Shown: positions 10,447-19,500 of the stretch, piece by piece
Layout of the letters: the number at the start of each line of letters is the position of its first letter
Numbering within the stretch: position 1 is the stretch's first letter
DNA from: Limnobaculum xujianqingii
Lineage (GTDB): Bacteria > Pseudomonadota > Gammaproteobacteria > Enterobacterales > Enterobacteriaceae
Direction: 5' to 3'
NCBI RefSeq assembly: GCF_013394855.1
Contig: NZ_JABMLK010000002.1
Location: forward strand, 186,001 to 250,000
DNA: 64,000 bases
Notes under the pieces: generated by a model
The model's database searches: none
What the model saw: only the letters and a program-made list of their open reading frames with translations
What the model was told of the DNA's origin: nothing
Position numbers and translations under genes: made by a program

Positions 10447-11004
10447 ATGAAACTGAAGAACGTATTTTTATCCGCTGCTATTGTCGCTGCATTAGGAACC
10501 ACTGCTGCACAGGCTGCTTCTAACGGTACCGTGAATTTTACCGGCGAAGTCATCGATCAAACCTGTGATATCACCATTGATGGTAACACCAGCCCGGCTA
10601 CCGTGGCACTGGATGCAGTTGATAAAGCACAACTGGCAAGCCCGGGCGCAACGGCTAAACGTACTGGTTTTAACATCGGTCTGTCTAACTGTTCTGGTAC
10701 CGCAACCGTAACTAAAGCGTCCGCGTTCTTTGAAAACGGCGCAACAGTTGACCCAATCAACTACCGTCTGCTGAATACCCTGACCGGTGCTACTGCGGCA
10801 ACAAACGTTCAGCTGCAACTGCTGGATGCCACTACCGGAACACCCATTCAGGTTGGTAACCCTAGCCAGTCAACTAACTCAACCACTTATGACCTAACCT
10901 CAGGTTCAGCCACCCTGCCATATGCCGTTGAATACTATGCAACAGGCGCGGCAACACCGGGTTTGGTTGCCAGTGCGGTTAACTTCACCATCAACTATTT
11001 CTAA
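10447..11004 (+). CDS. Major fimbrial subunit, FimA/type-1 pilin family
   Basis: 185 residues. Signal peptide ending TAAQA (residue 23), then a typical N-terminal donor strand and pilin fold: GTVNFTGEVIDQTCDI, a second Cys in GLSNCSG, and a C-terminal beta zipper ending VNFTINYF with the penultimate aromatic seen in pilins. It should be exported by Sec, folded by the chaperone encoded next (11072) and polymerised through the usher at 11861. It is the first gene of the operon. A hairpin (CAGGGTG 11027-11033 / CACCCTG 11046-11052) follows it and probably raises pilin mRNA stability or limits read-through, as is common after major subunits. Confidence 0.93.
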   Translation: MKLKNVFLSAAIVAALGTTAAQAASNGTVNFTGEVIDQTCDITIDGNTSPATVALDAVDKAQLASPGATAKRTGFNIGLSNCSGTATVTKASAFFENGATVDPINYRLLNTLTGATAATNVQLQLLDATTGTPIQVGNPSQSTNSTTYDLTSGSATLPYAVEYYATGAATPGLVASAVNFTINYF

Positions 11005-11026
11005 TCGTTATACGGTGAATTTCCTT

Positions 11027-11052
11027 CAGGGTGCGGCATAAGCTTCACCCTG
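11027..11052 (+). promoter_or_regulatory. Intercistronic hairpin after the pilin gene
   Basis: CAGGGTG/CACCCTG stem with a 12-base loop between pilin and chaperone, without a T run. Likely a stabilising or partial attenuating structure that makes pilin more abundant than the downstream proteins. Inference from position. Confidence 0.5.
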
Positions 11053-11071
11053 TATCAGGGAGGATAAGCAA

Positions 11072-11776
11072 ATGAATAACAGAAAAGTATCCCGTCAATT
11101 GATTGCGCTGGCTTTCACTTTATCGCTAACCGCTCCGGCTATTGCCGGTGTGGTGATTACCGGAACCCGGGTGGTTTATCCGGCGGGGGAACGTGAAGTG
11201 ATGGTGAAAATTGATAACAAAGGCGACAAACCGGTACTGATACAAAGCTGGGTGGATGATGGCGATCCTGAAGCGACACCAGAAACTGCTAAAGCACCAT
11301 TCACCATTACTGCACCGGTTAACCGGGTGAATGCCGGTAAAGGCCAGACGCTTCGCCTGATGTTTACCGGAGAAGATTTGCCGAAAGACAAAGAATCGGT
11401 GTTCTGGCTTAGCGTACTGGAAGTACCGCCGCGGGCTAAAGAGCAGAAAAATCAGTTACAGATGGCGTTTCGCTCGCGCATCAAAGTTTTCTATCGCCCG
11501 CAGGCTTTGCCGGGTGATGCCAATATTGCCGGTGAGTCAGTGACCTGGCGCAAAGTGCAGGGCGGTGTGGAAGGCAAAAACCCAACGCCATATTACGTTT
11601 CTCTGGCCAATATCGCTTCCGATAAAGACGGCAAAAATCTGGTTGGTGAAGGTGGAATGATTGCTCCCAACAGCACTGAATTTTTCCCGATGAAAAAGAG
11701 CCTGAGCACCATATATCCGTCTTATATCAATGACTATGGCGGTATTCGACCAACGTTACAGCAGGTAGCGCCCTGA
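11072..11776 (+). CDS. Periplasmic pilus chaperone, PapD/FimC family
   Basis: 234 residues. Signal peptide ending PAIA, then the two-Ig-domain chaperone fold. Visible family features are the G1-strand region with alternating hydrophobics (QKNQLQMAFRSRIKVFYRP), the conserved TRVVYPAGEREV start, and FWLSVLEVPPR. It caps pilin subunits by donor-strand complementation and delivers them to the usher. GGGAGGATAAGCAA before the ATG supports the start. The gene lies between pilin (68 bp gap) and usher (84 bp gap). Confidence 0.95.
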   Translation: MNNRKVSRQLIALAFTLSLTAPAIAGVVITGTRVVYPAGEREVMVKIDNKGDKPVLIQSWVDDGDPEATPETAKAPFTITAPVNRVNAGKGQTLRLMFTGEDLPKDKESVFWLSVLEVPPRAKEQKNQLQMAFRSRIKVFYRPQALPGDANIAGESVTWRKVQGGVEGKNPTPYYVSLANIASDKDGKNLVGEGGMIAPNSTEFFPMKKSLSTIYPSYINDYGGIRPTLQQVAP

Positions 11777-11860
11777 CAGTTGCCGGGCAATCGCAGAACA
11801 ATAACGGGGAAGTTATGGCTTCCTGAAGATGAAATGATGTCTTGAGTGAAAGGAATTCAC

Positions 11861-14413
11861 ATGTCAGCTTTTAACCGTTCGCTTTCTCCATTGACAGCTG
11901 CCATCCTGCTTGCCCTGTCCGGGTGGGCCGTAGCGGATGACACCAATGACGCGTTTGAGTTTAACCCCTATTTTATGAGTCCCGACAGCCAACAGCGTAT
12001 CGATCTGACCCGTTACAATCAGGACTTAACGCCGGTTGGCACCTATCGGGCCGAGCTGATCGTTAACGGTCGACGTATTGGCCGTGATGAAGTATCGATT
12101 AAAGATCGCCTGGTTGATGGCCAAACCGTCGCCAGAGTGGATGTTTGTATTAAGCGTAGCACCCTGAGTGCGCTGGACCTCAATGTTGAAAAGTTCAGCC
12201 CGGAAGCGCAGGCACAGATTAATGATGCTAAAGAAGATAGTTGTCTGGCACTGAATCAACTGCTGCCGGAAAACAGCGTAGTTTTTGATGCTAACGATCT
12301 GACCCTCAATTTAGATCTGCCGGAAATTTATCTTATCCAGCGCCCACGGGGTTATGTGAACCCGGAACAGTGGGATCAGGGGATAACTGCTGCCACGCTG
12401 GGTTATAACCTTAATGCCAGCCGTACCCACTACGGTAATCAGGATTATGACAATCTGTACGGTAACCTGAATGCCGGTTTTAACCTGAAAGGCTGGTATT
12501 TCCGCCATAACGGTATCTATACCAAGCCCAATGACAGCAGCGGCGATTACAACAATATCAATACTTTTGTACAGCGGGATATTACCGCAATACAGGGCCG
12601 CCTGTTAGTTGGGGATGCTAATACCAAAGGTGAGCTATTCGACACTCTGTCATTTCGCGGTGCACAAATTGCTAACGAAGAACAGATGCTACCCAATGCA
12701 CTACGGGGCTATGCACCGGTGGTACGGGGCAGTGCCAGAACGGCCGCGAAAGTCGTGATCCGCCAGTCCGGCGATATCATTTATGAGAAAAATGTCGCGC
12801 CGGGGCCATTTGAAATTACCGATCTGTATCCCACCGGTTATGGCGGTAATCTGGATGTCACCATCGAAGAAGCGGATGGCAGCTCACAAAATTTCCAGAT
12901 GCCTTATGCCTCCACCAGTAATCTGCTGCGTCCTGGCACCCATCACTACAGTCTGACCTACGGCAAGTTACGTTCCAGCTGGCTGAAAAGTGAACCGGTA
13001 CTGGTGGAAGGAACCTATCGTCGCGGTATCAATAATAGCCTGACGCTGTACGGCGGCGTGCAGGGTAACGAAGATTATCAGGCATTACAGGGGGGAACCT
13101 CTATTGGTACGCCAATTGGCGCTTTCTCCTTTGATGTCACTCATGCCAAAACCAAACTGGGTGAGGCCTGGGGTGTGGATCAGGGCTCAATGTCTGGTCA
13201 AAGCTATCAGTTGAAGTACAGCCAGAATATTGAATCCACCGGCAGTAATTTATCGGTGGCGGCCTATCGCTTTTCTACCGATGGTTATATGGATTTCACC
13301 ACTGGCATGTCCACCCGGGAAGTGATTGGCGATGGCTACAACAAAGACTGGATCCGTCGGGCGAAGAATCGCCTGTCGGTGAGCGCCGCGCAGACATTGC
13401 CGGAAAACTACGGTCAGTTTTATCTCAGCGCCTGGCAGCAGGCTTACTGGAATGACGATCGTACCGATCGCCAGTATCAGTTTGGCTATAACAATCGGTT
13501 TAAGAGTATCAGCTATGGTCTGAACATGACCCGCAGTCAGGATGCTTATGGTAAAGCGCAAAACACCTACATGCTAAACATTATGGTGCCGCTGGATAAC
13601 CTATTTGGCTTCAGTCAGATGGGGATCACCGTTAACCGTGGACCGGAAAGCACCATGAACGAACAAATTTTTGCCAATGGTACCGCCGGTGAAGATCGCC
13701 AGTATAACTACAACATTACCGCAGGGATGACCCGTGATGGTCGTGAAGACAGTCGCAGCAGTAGTCTGGTGGTGAACGGTTCTGCCCGCACCCCTTACAC
13801 CACCATCAATGCGCTGGCGGGGGCCGGAAAAGGTTATGAAACCTACTCCGCCGGTTTAAGCGGCGCCATGGTAGCTCACAGCGGCGGCCTGACCCTGACG
13901 CCATATAGCGGAGATACCTATGCATTGGTCGAAGCCAAAGGTGCCAAAGGAGCGAAAATGGTCAGCTATCCGGGCATTAAAGTGGACAGCTTTGGCTATG
14001 CGGTGGTGCCTTATCTGACCGCCTATCAGATGAATGATGTGGAAATCAGTCCTAAAGGACTTTCCAACAACGTTGAACTCAACCTGACCCGTCAGAAAGT
14101 AGCACCGTACAGTGGTGCTGTAGTGAAAGTAACCTATGACACCACGGTCGGCTATCCGGCTCTGATTAATGCGCCGTTGGCCAGCGGTAAGCCACTGCCT
14201 TTTGGTGCCGATGTGTATGACGAACAGGAACGACACATTGGTGTGGTCGGGCAGGGGGGACGTCTGTTTGCCCGCGTGCCATCCACTGAAAGTAAGTTAA
14301 AAGTGGTATGGGGTGATGCTATCGATCAGCAGTGCTCTCTTAGCTATCTGATGCCGAAAGATGCCAATCCGGAGAAGGATAACGTGATTAAATTTAACTC
14401 AGTCTGTCAGTAA
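11861..14413 (+). CDS. Fimbrial outer-membrane usher, FimD/PapC family
   Basis: 850 residues, the usual usher length. Signal peptide (cleavage after AVA), full N-terminal domain starting FEFNPYFMS with DLTRYNQ, middle/plug region with MLPNALRGYAPVVRGSARTA and VAPGPFEITDLYPTGYGG, barrel strands, and intact C-terminal domains ending in a Cys pair (DQQCSLSYL ... NSVCQ). It is the assembly platform for the pilin, through the chaperone upstream. Start at 11861 is preceded by AAAGGA; a GTG at 11846 is in frame but less likely. The next gene, a zinc-ribbon protein, begins 10 bp after its stop. Confidence 0.96.
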   Translation: MSAFNRSLSPLTAAILLALSGWAVADDTNDAFEFNPYFMSPDSQQRIDLTRYNQDLTPVGTYRAELIVNGRRIGRDEVSIKDRLVDGQTVARVDVCIKRSTLSALDLNVEKFSPEAQAQINDAKEDSCLALNQLLPENSVVFDANDLTLNLDLPEIYLIQRPRGYVNPEQWDQGITAATLGYNLNASRTHYGNQDYDNLYGNLNAGFNLKGWYFRHNGIYTKPNDSSGDYNNINTFVQRDITAIQGRLLVGDANTKGELFDTLSFRGAQIANEEQMLPNALRGYAPVVRGSARTAAKVVIRQSGDIIYEKNVAPGPFEITDLYPTGYGGNLDVTIEEADGSSQNFQMPYASTSNLLRPGTHHYSLTYGKLRSSWLKSEPVLVEGTYRRGINNSLTLYGGVQGNEDYQALQGGTSIGTPIGAFSFDVTHAKTKLGEAWGVDQGSMSGQSYQLKYSQNIESTGSNLSVAAYRFSTDGYMDFTTGMSTREVIGDGYNKDWIRRAKNRLSVSAAQTLPENYGQFYLSAWQQAYWNDDRTDRQYQFGYNNRFKSISYGLNMTRSQDAYGKAQNTYMLNIMVPLDNLFGFSQMGITVNRGPESTMNEQIFANGTAGEDRQYNYNITAGMTRDGREDSRSSSLVVNGSARTPYTTINALAGAGKGYETYSAGLSGAMVAHSGGLTLTPYSGDTYALVEAKGAKGAKMVSYPGIKVDSFGYAVVPYLTAYQMNDVEISPKGLSNNVELNLTRQKVAPYSGAVVKVTYDTTVGYPALINAPLASGKPLPFGADVYDEQERHIGVVGQGGRLFARVPSTESKLKVVWGDAIDQQCSLSYLMPKDANPEKDNVIKFNSVCQ

Positions 14414-14423
14414 GGAGGACGTG

Positions 14424-14714
14424 ATGATACGTCTAAACCCAGAGTGCCCTCATTGCCACCGAAAGGAGGGGATCAGAAAGCATGGTATCAGCAGAACTCG
14501 ATTGCAGCGCTACATGTGTATTGACTGCGGTAAAACGTTTCAGACTCGCTATTACTATCGGGCCAATTACCACAACATCAACAGCCAAATCAGCGAATTA
14601 GTCAGGAAAGGCTGGAGCGCGCAGAAAATAGGTATTCATCTGAAGATCAGCGTTAACACGGTGAATCGTCGGTTGAAAGATCTGTTAATTCACAGTGACT
14701 CGCTAACGGACTAA
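14424..14714 (+). CDS. InsA-like zinc-ribbon/HTH protein inside the fimbrial operon
   Basis: 96 residues. Zinc ribbon C-x2-C (CPHC) and CIDC with the QRY and GKTFQTRYYY signatures of IS1 InsA, then a helix-turn-helix (WSAQKIGIHLKISVNTVNRR). It begins 10 bp after the usher stop and ends 10 bp before the adhesin start, with a near-perfect AAGGAGG five bases before the ATG, so it is a true cistron of the operon. A GTG at 14421 is in frame but too close to the ribosome site. No InsB and no IS1 ends are present. Inference: a regulator co-transcribed with the fimbriae, comparable in position and role to MrpJ-type proteins though unrelated in fold. Confidence 0.85.
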   Translation: MIRLNPECPHCHRKEGIRKHGISRTRLQRYMCIDCGKTFQTRYYYRANYHNINSQISELVRKGWSAQKIGIHLKISVNTVNRRLKDLLIHSDSLTD

Positions 14715-14724
14715 GGGACGAGTA

Positions 14725-15921
14725 ATGATGCAATCAATGATTAATGTAATGCCGCGTGGCAAAAGGAAGATAGGGCTGCCAGGTCAAGTGGTATTGGGAT
14801 TACTGGCGCTGGTGGCAGTAGAGGCGAAGGCGGCCACCTGTGCCCCTTACGATCCTGCTTACTATCGGGATATTTCTGTTCCGGTGGTTGGACCGGGTAT
14901 TGCCAGTGTTGGGGAAGAGGTCGCTGTTGGATCGATCATTTATTATGGTTCATATCAGATTGAATACATGAATATGGGATGGCGCTGTACATGGGCTTAT
15001 GGTGAAGCACCTGTAACCATAGAAGCGTTTACCAAAGTTAATGTAATTTCTCAGCCATCCGGCGCTCCGGTGCTTTTAGGGGGCAAAACAGTCTTTCCAA
15101 CCAATATCCCGGGAATTGGCATGGCTGTTCAGATGAGCACGGGTATTATGACCAGTTGGCAATATCCGGTGGGCTGGATTCATACTCCCTATGTGAGTAC
15201 CTCGCCTACTGGAGGGGGGATGTCGCATTCACCTCTGGGTCATTTCAACGTTCAACTCATTAAAACCGGACCTATTTCAACTTCGGGCACTCAGCAGGTG
15301 CTGGCGTCATCATTTCCTGTTTTTGAGGCATCACAGGGAACGACTGCTCCCTCATTTTTTAGTCAGAAATTCTGGACCGTGCGTTTTAACGGCGCGATTA
15401 ATATTGTGACTAAAACCTGCCAGGTCGAAGATGTGGATGTGGATTTAGGCTCGCATCAATTATCTGACTTTCCTACCAGATACAGTACTTCTGAGTGGAA
15501 GGATTTTAATATTACGCTGAAGAATTGCCCGCCTTTTCATGGGTATATGACAGGTACCGGCAGATATATTTATGATGAAAAAACCGGTCAGACAACCTCC
15601 TCAGGCTCTCCGATAACGGCCAATAAATTGAATTTTTCATTTACCAGCGTTCACGGTAATTACAATACTTATGCTGCCAATACCGAAACCGGACCGGGTA
15701 CGGCGGAAGGGTTTGCCATTCAGATGGCAACTCAGTCCAGCAGCAATGCAAATATTAGCCTTACATCAAACGTTCCGCATACTTCATTAGGCATTACGTT
15801 GACGACTAATGATGGGGCTAATTATGTGATCCCATTGAAGGCCCGGTATTATCGATATGGGGAGACGGCGAAGGCCGGGAAAGCGAATGGGGCGGTGACG
15901 TATACGGTGAATTATTACTAG
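14725..15921 (+). CDS. Fimbrial tip adhesin, two-domain
   Basis: 398 residues. Long charged N-region, then a signal core (VVLGLLALVAVEAKA). About 220 residues follow with no clear family match (putative receptor-binding domain, Gly/Ser/Pro-rich, Cys in ATCAPY and WRCTW). The C-terminal pilin domain runs from about residue 230 (TKTCQVEDVDVDLGSHQLSD ... LKNCPPFHG) to GAVTYTVNYY. It is the last gene of the operon, the normal place for a tip adhesin. ATG at 14725 or 14728 both possible. Adhesin role inferred from architecture; ligand unknown. Confidence 0.85.
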   Translation: MMQSMINVMPRGKRKIGLPGQVVLGLLALVAVEAKAATCAPYDPAYYRDISVPVVGPGIASVGEEVAVGSIIYYGSYQIEYMNMGWRCTWAYGEAPVTIEAFTKVNVISQPSGAPVLLGGKTVFPTNIPGIGMAVQMSTGIMTSWQYPVGWIHTPYVSTSPTGGGMSHSPLGHFNVQLIKTGPISTSGTQQVLASSFPVFEASQGTTAPSFFSQKFWTVRFNGAINIVTKTCQVEDVDVDLGSHQLSDFPTRYSTSEWKDFNITLKNCPPFHGYMTGTGRYIYDEKTGQTTSSGSPITANKLNFSFTSVHGNYNTYAANTETGPGTAEGFAIQMATQSSSNANISLTSNVPHTSLGITLTTNDGANYVIPLKARYYRYGETAKAGKANGAVTYTVNYY

Positions 15922-16209
15922 GTGTTCTTTTGGGCGGATTTAGTGTGGAGTAAGTTTCGTCCGCAAATAATACCGCTTTTTACTCGGCGGCTGTGCGGCG
16001 GCCGAGCAAGAGGTGCTTGGGCGAGCGCCTCCTGCACCTCCGCGCCTTCGCACGCGAATTCAGGTCGCCTGATGGCGACTTCCTTCCTCCTTCGTTCGGC
16101 CTTTACGCACCGGCACAGAGCCGCTCCAGACGTCGCTGTGCCTCGCCCCGCGTCCATGCGGGGCGTGCTGGCCTCTCTCAGTCGTCAGCTGAATTCCAGT
16201 GCTCCTGAA

Positions 16210-16270
16210 GGTCAAAGGATTTAAGGTCAAAGGATTTAAAGTCAAAAGATTTAAGATCAAGGGATTAAAG
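16210..16270. repeat. 15-bp tandem repeat, four units
   Basis: Units GGTCAAAGGATTTAA at 16210-16224 and 16225-16239 are identical; 16240-16254 differs by two bases; 16255-16270 is more diverged. No spacers, so not CRISPR. Confidence 0.85.
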
Positions 16271-16294
16271 GGGGGATATTTGAAGTTGATAGTT

Positions 16295-16344
16295 TACCGA
16301 CCGCATTCAGTGCTGATTTAAGCTTATTACTTTTACGGTCGGGA
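16295..16344. repeat. 50-bp inverted-repeat element, degenerate copy
   Basis: ACCGACCG near 16296 faces CGGTCGGG ending near 16343, with the TTTTACGG...GGATA flank seen in the other copies. Arms contain mismatches. Same span as copies at 6450 and 16443. Confidence 0.5.
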
Positions 16345-16442
16345 TATCCGCTGAAGTTAATTACTTGATATATAAAATAGTTAATTGAAGGGCAGTCTGC
16401 CGTAGGCAGGTTTTTATCGTCAGATACAGACGGTCTTCCGGT

Positions 16443-16493
16443 TTCCGGCCGGGTGCGAAGGTAAGATGAGCAATAGGGCTTTTACGGCCGGAA
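16443..16493. repeat. 50-bp inverted-repeat element, copy 2
   Basis: TTCCGGCCG (16443-16451) and CGGCCGGAA (16485-16493) with the same TTTACGGCCGGAATA right side as the copy at 6450-6499. The interior differs, suggesting selection or mobility of the arms. Confidence 0.65.
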
Positions 16494-16531
16494 TAGGCAC
16501 AGTTGCTGATTTATCAGGTTTATCAGCAGTC

Positions 16532-16560
16532 AAAAAAAGACGCCATTTGGCGTCTTTTTT
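16532..16560 (-). terminator. Rho-independent terminator of dsdXA
   Basis: AAAAAAAGACGCC / GGCGTCTTTTTT with loop ATTT, 22 bp after the dsdA stop on the minus strand. A and T runs on both sides make it potentially bidirectional, also closing transcription from the left. Confidence 0.9.
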
Positions 16561-16581
16561 ATCTTTCGGTCAACTAACCGC

Positions 16582-17913
16582 TTATATCCTGGCTGTCGCC
16601 AGATATTTCGCCATTTCGACTTCTGGTACCATGCCGCCGCCGGTTGCCCATACCAGATGGGTGGCGTTACGCATTTTTTCAGCAGTTAGCTGTTTGCTTT
16701 CCAGATAGGTTTTATCAGCGGTTACGCGGGATGGGCCCGGTATACCAGCCAGTGCGGAAGGTTCCAGTTGGATGCCTTCGTCGCGGTTCATCAGGCCTAA
16801 CAGGTCGTACATTTCCTGATCGCTTAAGGTGTAGTAGCCGTCCAGCAGGCGTTCCATTGCCCGGCCAACAAAGCCGGAGGCGCGGCCTACTGCCAGACCG
16901 TCTGCGGCGGTGACGTTATCAATACCGATATCCTGTACTGAAGTACCATCATGTAAACCGGTATGCACTCCTAGCAGCATGCAAGGGGAGTGGGTTGGCT
17001 CGGCGAAAATACAGTGAACGTTATCGCCAAAGGCCAGTTTCAGGCCAAAGGCCACACCGCCGGGGCCACCGCCTACGCCGCAAGGCAGATAGACAAATAA
17101 TGGATGGTCTGCATCTACCACCACATTCATCTGCTCAAACTGGGCCTTTAATCGGCCTCCAGCCACAGCATAACCAAGGAACAGGGTTTGAGAGTTTTCA
17201 TCATCAATAAAGAAGCAGTTAGGATCGGATTCAGCCTCTTTACGACCTTGCTCAACCGCTACACCGTAATCCTGTTCGTATTCCACTACGTTCACACCGT
17301 GGGAACGCAGTTTTTGCTTTTTCCATTCGCGGGCATCGGCGGACATATGAACGCTGACGCTGAAGCCTAACTTGGCGCTCATGATGCCGATAGACATACC
17401 GAGGTTACCGGTTGAACCAACCGCAATGCTGTACTGGCTGAAGAACTGCTTAAACTCTTCAGAGAACAGTTTGCTGTAGTCATCGCTCTCTTGCAGTAAT
17501 CCTGCCTGCATAGCCAGCTTCTCGGCGTGGGTCAGAACTTCATAAATACCGCCACGCGCTTTAATTGAACCGGAAATAGGCAAATGGCTGTCTTTCTTCA
17601 ACAGTATTTTTCCCGTGACCTCCACGCCATAGCGCTGGTTCAGAGTTTGCTGCATGGTGGGGATTGCCACGACTTCTGATTCAATAATACCGTTAGTCAC
17701 CTGCGTTTCCGGGAAGGCTTTGCATAAGTAAGGAGCAAAACGCTTGAGTCGGGCTTCGGCCTGTTGCACGTCGCTGATGTTCAGCCCTACGTATGGCAGA
17801 CCTTCTTTCAGCGTGGTGGCTCGCGGGTTAAACCAGCTCACTTCCTCTAAATCAATCAGGCGTTTAACCAGAGGGAAGTCGTTGATTAATTGTTGAATCT
17901 CTGTGCTTTTCAT
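16582..17913 (-). CDS. dsdA: D-serine dehydratase (D-serine ammonia-lyase)
   Basis: 443 residues, near-identical layout to E. coli DsdA. PLP-lysine motif [14 protein letters not shown], glycine-rich phosphate-binding loops ([16 protein letters not shown]), and the C-terminal [15 protein letters not shown]. It converts D-serine to pyruvate and ammonia in the cytoplasm, removing a growth-inhibitory amino acid and using it as carbon and nitrogen source. ATG at 17913 is preceded by AAAGAGAT; an in-frame TTG at 17931 is less likely. It follows dsdX by 18 bp, one transcript from the dsdX promoter, probably activated by DsdC with D-serine. Confidence 0.97.
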   Translation of the reverse strand: MKSTEIQQLINDFPLVKRLIDLEEVSWFNPRATTLKEGLPYVGLNISDVQQAEARLKRFAPYLCKAFPETQVTNGIIESEVVAIPTMQQTLNQRYGVEVTGKILLKKDSHLPISGSIKARGGIYEVLTHAEKLAMQAGLLQESDDYSKLFSEEFKQFFSQYSIAVGSTGNLGMSIGIMSAKLGFSVSVHMSADAREWKKQKLRSHGVNVVEYEQDYGVAVEQGRKEAESDPNCFFIDDENSQTLFLGYAVAGGRLKAQFEQMNVVVDADHPLFVYLPCGVGGGPGGVAFGLKLAFGDNVHCIFAEPTHSPCMLLGVHTGLHDGTSVQDIGIDNVTAADGLAVGRASGFVGRAMERLLDGYYTLSDQEMYDLLGLMNRDEGIQLEPSALAGIPGPSRVTADKTYLESKQLTAEKMRNATHLVWATGGGMVPEVEMAKYLATARI

Positions 17914-17931
17914 AATGTATCTCTTTTTCAA

Positions 17932-19269
17932 TTAAACCACGTAAGAAAGGAGGAATGTGCCAGCCAGGGCAATCAGCGAGGCGATAAAGGTTGCCGTGGT
18001 GTAATACTTGAAGGTTTCGTTCAGGGTTGCTCCGCAGTATTGTTTCACCAACCAGAACAGAGAATCGGTCACAATGGTACAGCCGATAGCGCCGGAACCG
18101 ATAGCTAATGTAATGATTTCAGGGCTGATATCCGGATACATTGGCAGCATTGGAGAAACAATCGCCGTTGCGCCCATCATGGCAACGGTGGCAGAACCTA
18201 CTGCGGCGTGCAGGATGATAGCTACCAGCCAGGCCAGCAGAATTGGATGCATATCCAGATTCGACAGAATAATCGCCAGCGTATCGCTCAGGCCGCTGCC
18301 TTTCAAAATACCGTTAAACGCACCGCCAGCACCGATAATCAACAGGATGTTAGCAATAGAACCAAAGCACTCTTCGGTTTTTACCAGCAGGGTGCTCATA
18401 CCCATGTTGCGTTTAATACCCAGAATGTAATAGGCCACGAACGCTGCAATAAACATGGCGGTAATTGGGTTACCGACAAACTCCAGCACGGTATACAGGG
18501 TGGTGCCCTTGGTCATGTTCAGTTCTGCGGCGGTTTTGATTAGCATCAGTGCAATAGGTAGCAGAACGGTAAATAACGTGGCGCCCAGCGAAGGTAAATC
18601 TTCTTCTTTACGTACTTCGATATCGGAGAACTCGGCCGGAACTGGTTTAAACGGCAGACGGTTGCCTAAAAACTTCAGGAACAGCGGGCCGCCGATCAGT
18701 GAAGCAAACAGACCAACAATCAGGCCGTACACAATGACCGAGCCAATATCGGCACCCAGTTTATTGGTAACGAACAGTGCCGCCGGATGCGGAGGAACAA
18801 TACAGTGTACCGCCATCAGTGCGGTACACAGAGGAATAGCCAGTTTTAATAAGGAGGTATTGGTCTTTTTAGCAATGGAGAACGCCAGAGGAATAAGTAA
18901 TACCACACCGACTTCCACAAACAGCGTGATACCACATACCAGACCAACCAGCACCATGATGACATCAGGGGAGAGCCAGCGGCAGCGTTGCAGGGTGATA
19001 CCAATGCGTTCTGCTGCACCGGATATTTCCATCATCTTACCCAGAATAGTCCCTAAACCAATGACTGCCGCCAGGAAACCCAGCGTGCCGCCAATACCGC
19101 CTTCAATGGCGTTGACCATTTCCAGCGGATTCATTCCCATTAGCGCACCAACGTAGAAGCTTGCCAACAGCAGCGCCAGGAACGGGTGAATCTTTAATTT
19201 TACAATGGTAAAAACAATCAAAATGATACTTGTCAGTAAAGTACCGATAACCCAGAGATGTGAGTCCAT
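17932..19269 (-). CDS. dsdX: D-serine permease, GntP family
   Basis: 445 residues and about 12 hydrophobic segments, inner membrane. Matches E. coli DsdX throughout (SAAERIG, LICGITLFVEVGVV-like region, VHCIVPPHPAALF, GAIGCTIVTDSLFWLV). It imports D-serine by proton symport (GntP family knowledge). ATG at 19269 with GAGGTC upstream; the frame is open further upstream but that extension is not part of the family. First gene of dsdXA, divergent from dsdC. Confidence 0.96.
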   Translation of the reverse strand: MDSHLWVIGTLLTSIILIVFTIVKLKIHPFLALLLASFYVGALMGMNPLEMVNAIEGGIGGTLGFLAAVIGLGTILGKMMEISGAAERIGITLQRCRWLSPDVIMVLVGLVCGITLFVEVGVVLLIPLAFSIAKKTNTSLLKLAIPLCTALMAVHCIVPPHPAALFVTNKLGADIGSVIVYGLIVGLFASLIGGPLFLKFLGNRLPFKPVPAEFSDIEVRKEEDLPSLGATLFTVLLPIALMLIKTAAELNMTKGTTLYTVLEFVGNPITAMFIAAFVAYYILGIKRNMGMSTLLVKTEECFGSIANILLIIGAGGAFNGILKGSGLSDTLAIILSNLDMHPILLAWLVAIILHAAVGSATVAMMGATAIVSPMLPMYPDISPEIITLAIGSGAIGCTIVTDSLFWLVKQYCGATLNETFKYYTTATFIASLIALAGTFLLSYVV

Positions 19270-19500
19270 ATCCGACCTCGTTTTATAATAATAAATCCCG
19301 TTTGTATTGGATAAGAACCGGCGTTTCCTGACAAACGATAAAAACGACGTCTTAGATGAACCAGATTGAATCAAATTGGTGATGTTTATCAAAAAATCAT
19401 CACGCTTTGCGCTTTGAATCACATAAATTCATGCTAAAAGCCTGTCAGGGCATGCTCTTCGGTATACTTGTTAAACGCTTTAGCATCAGATTTAAGACTT
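19270..19500. promoter_or_regulatory. dsdX-dsdC divergent control region
   Basis: 231 bp between the divergent genes. A symmetric site GTGATG-N13-CATCAC at 19379-19403 has the size and dyad symmetry of a LysR-type box and is the best candidate DsdC site by eye. Promoters for both directions must lie here. Confidence 0.6.

Larger units (their letters stand above)
15922..16531. other. GC-rich structured spacer with repeats
   Basis: Between the fimbrial operon and the dsd locus. 15960-16190 is GC-rich with complementary segments (for example GGCGGC...GCCGCC, CCCCGC...GCGGGG) and gives only Arg/Ala/Ser-rich open frames without ribosome sites. It is followed by a 15-bp tandem repeat and two copies of the 50-bp palindromic element, listed separately. 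It looks like an accumulation of dispersed non-coding repeats. Confidence 0.6.

Noticed and set aside
15922..16224. 100-residue plus-strand frame in the GC-rich block
   Set aside because: Arg/Ala/Ser-rich, no ribosome site, overlapping frames of similar quality on both strands; typical chance frame in GC-rich DNA.
16210..16270. CRISPR-like repeats
   Set aside because: Units are directly adjacent without spacers and there are no cas genes; it is a simple tandem repeat.
18455..19156. 233-residue plus-strand frame inside dsdX
   Set aside because: Antisense shadow of a certain permease gene.
19379..19403. CRP site in the dsd control region
   Set aside because: GTGATG-N13-CATCAC does not have the TGTGA-N6-TCACA spacing; kept only as a possible LysR-type box.
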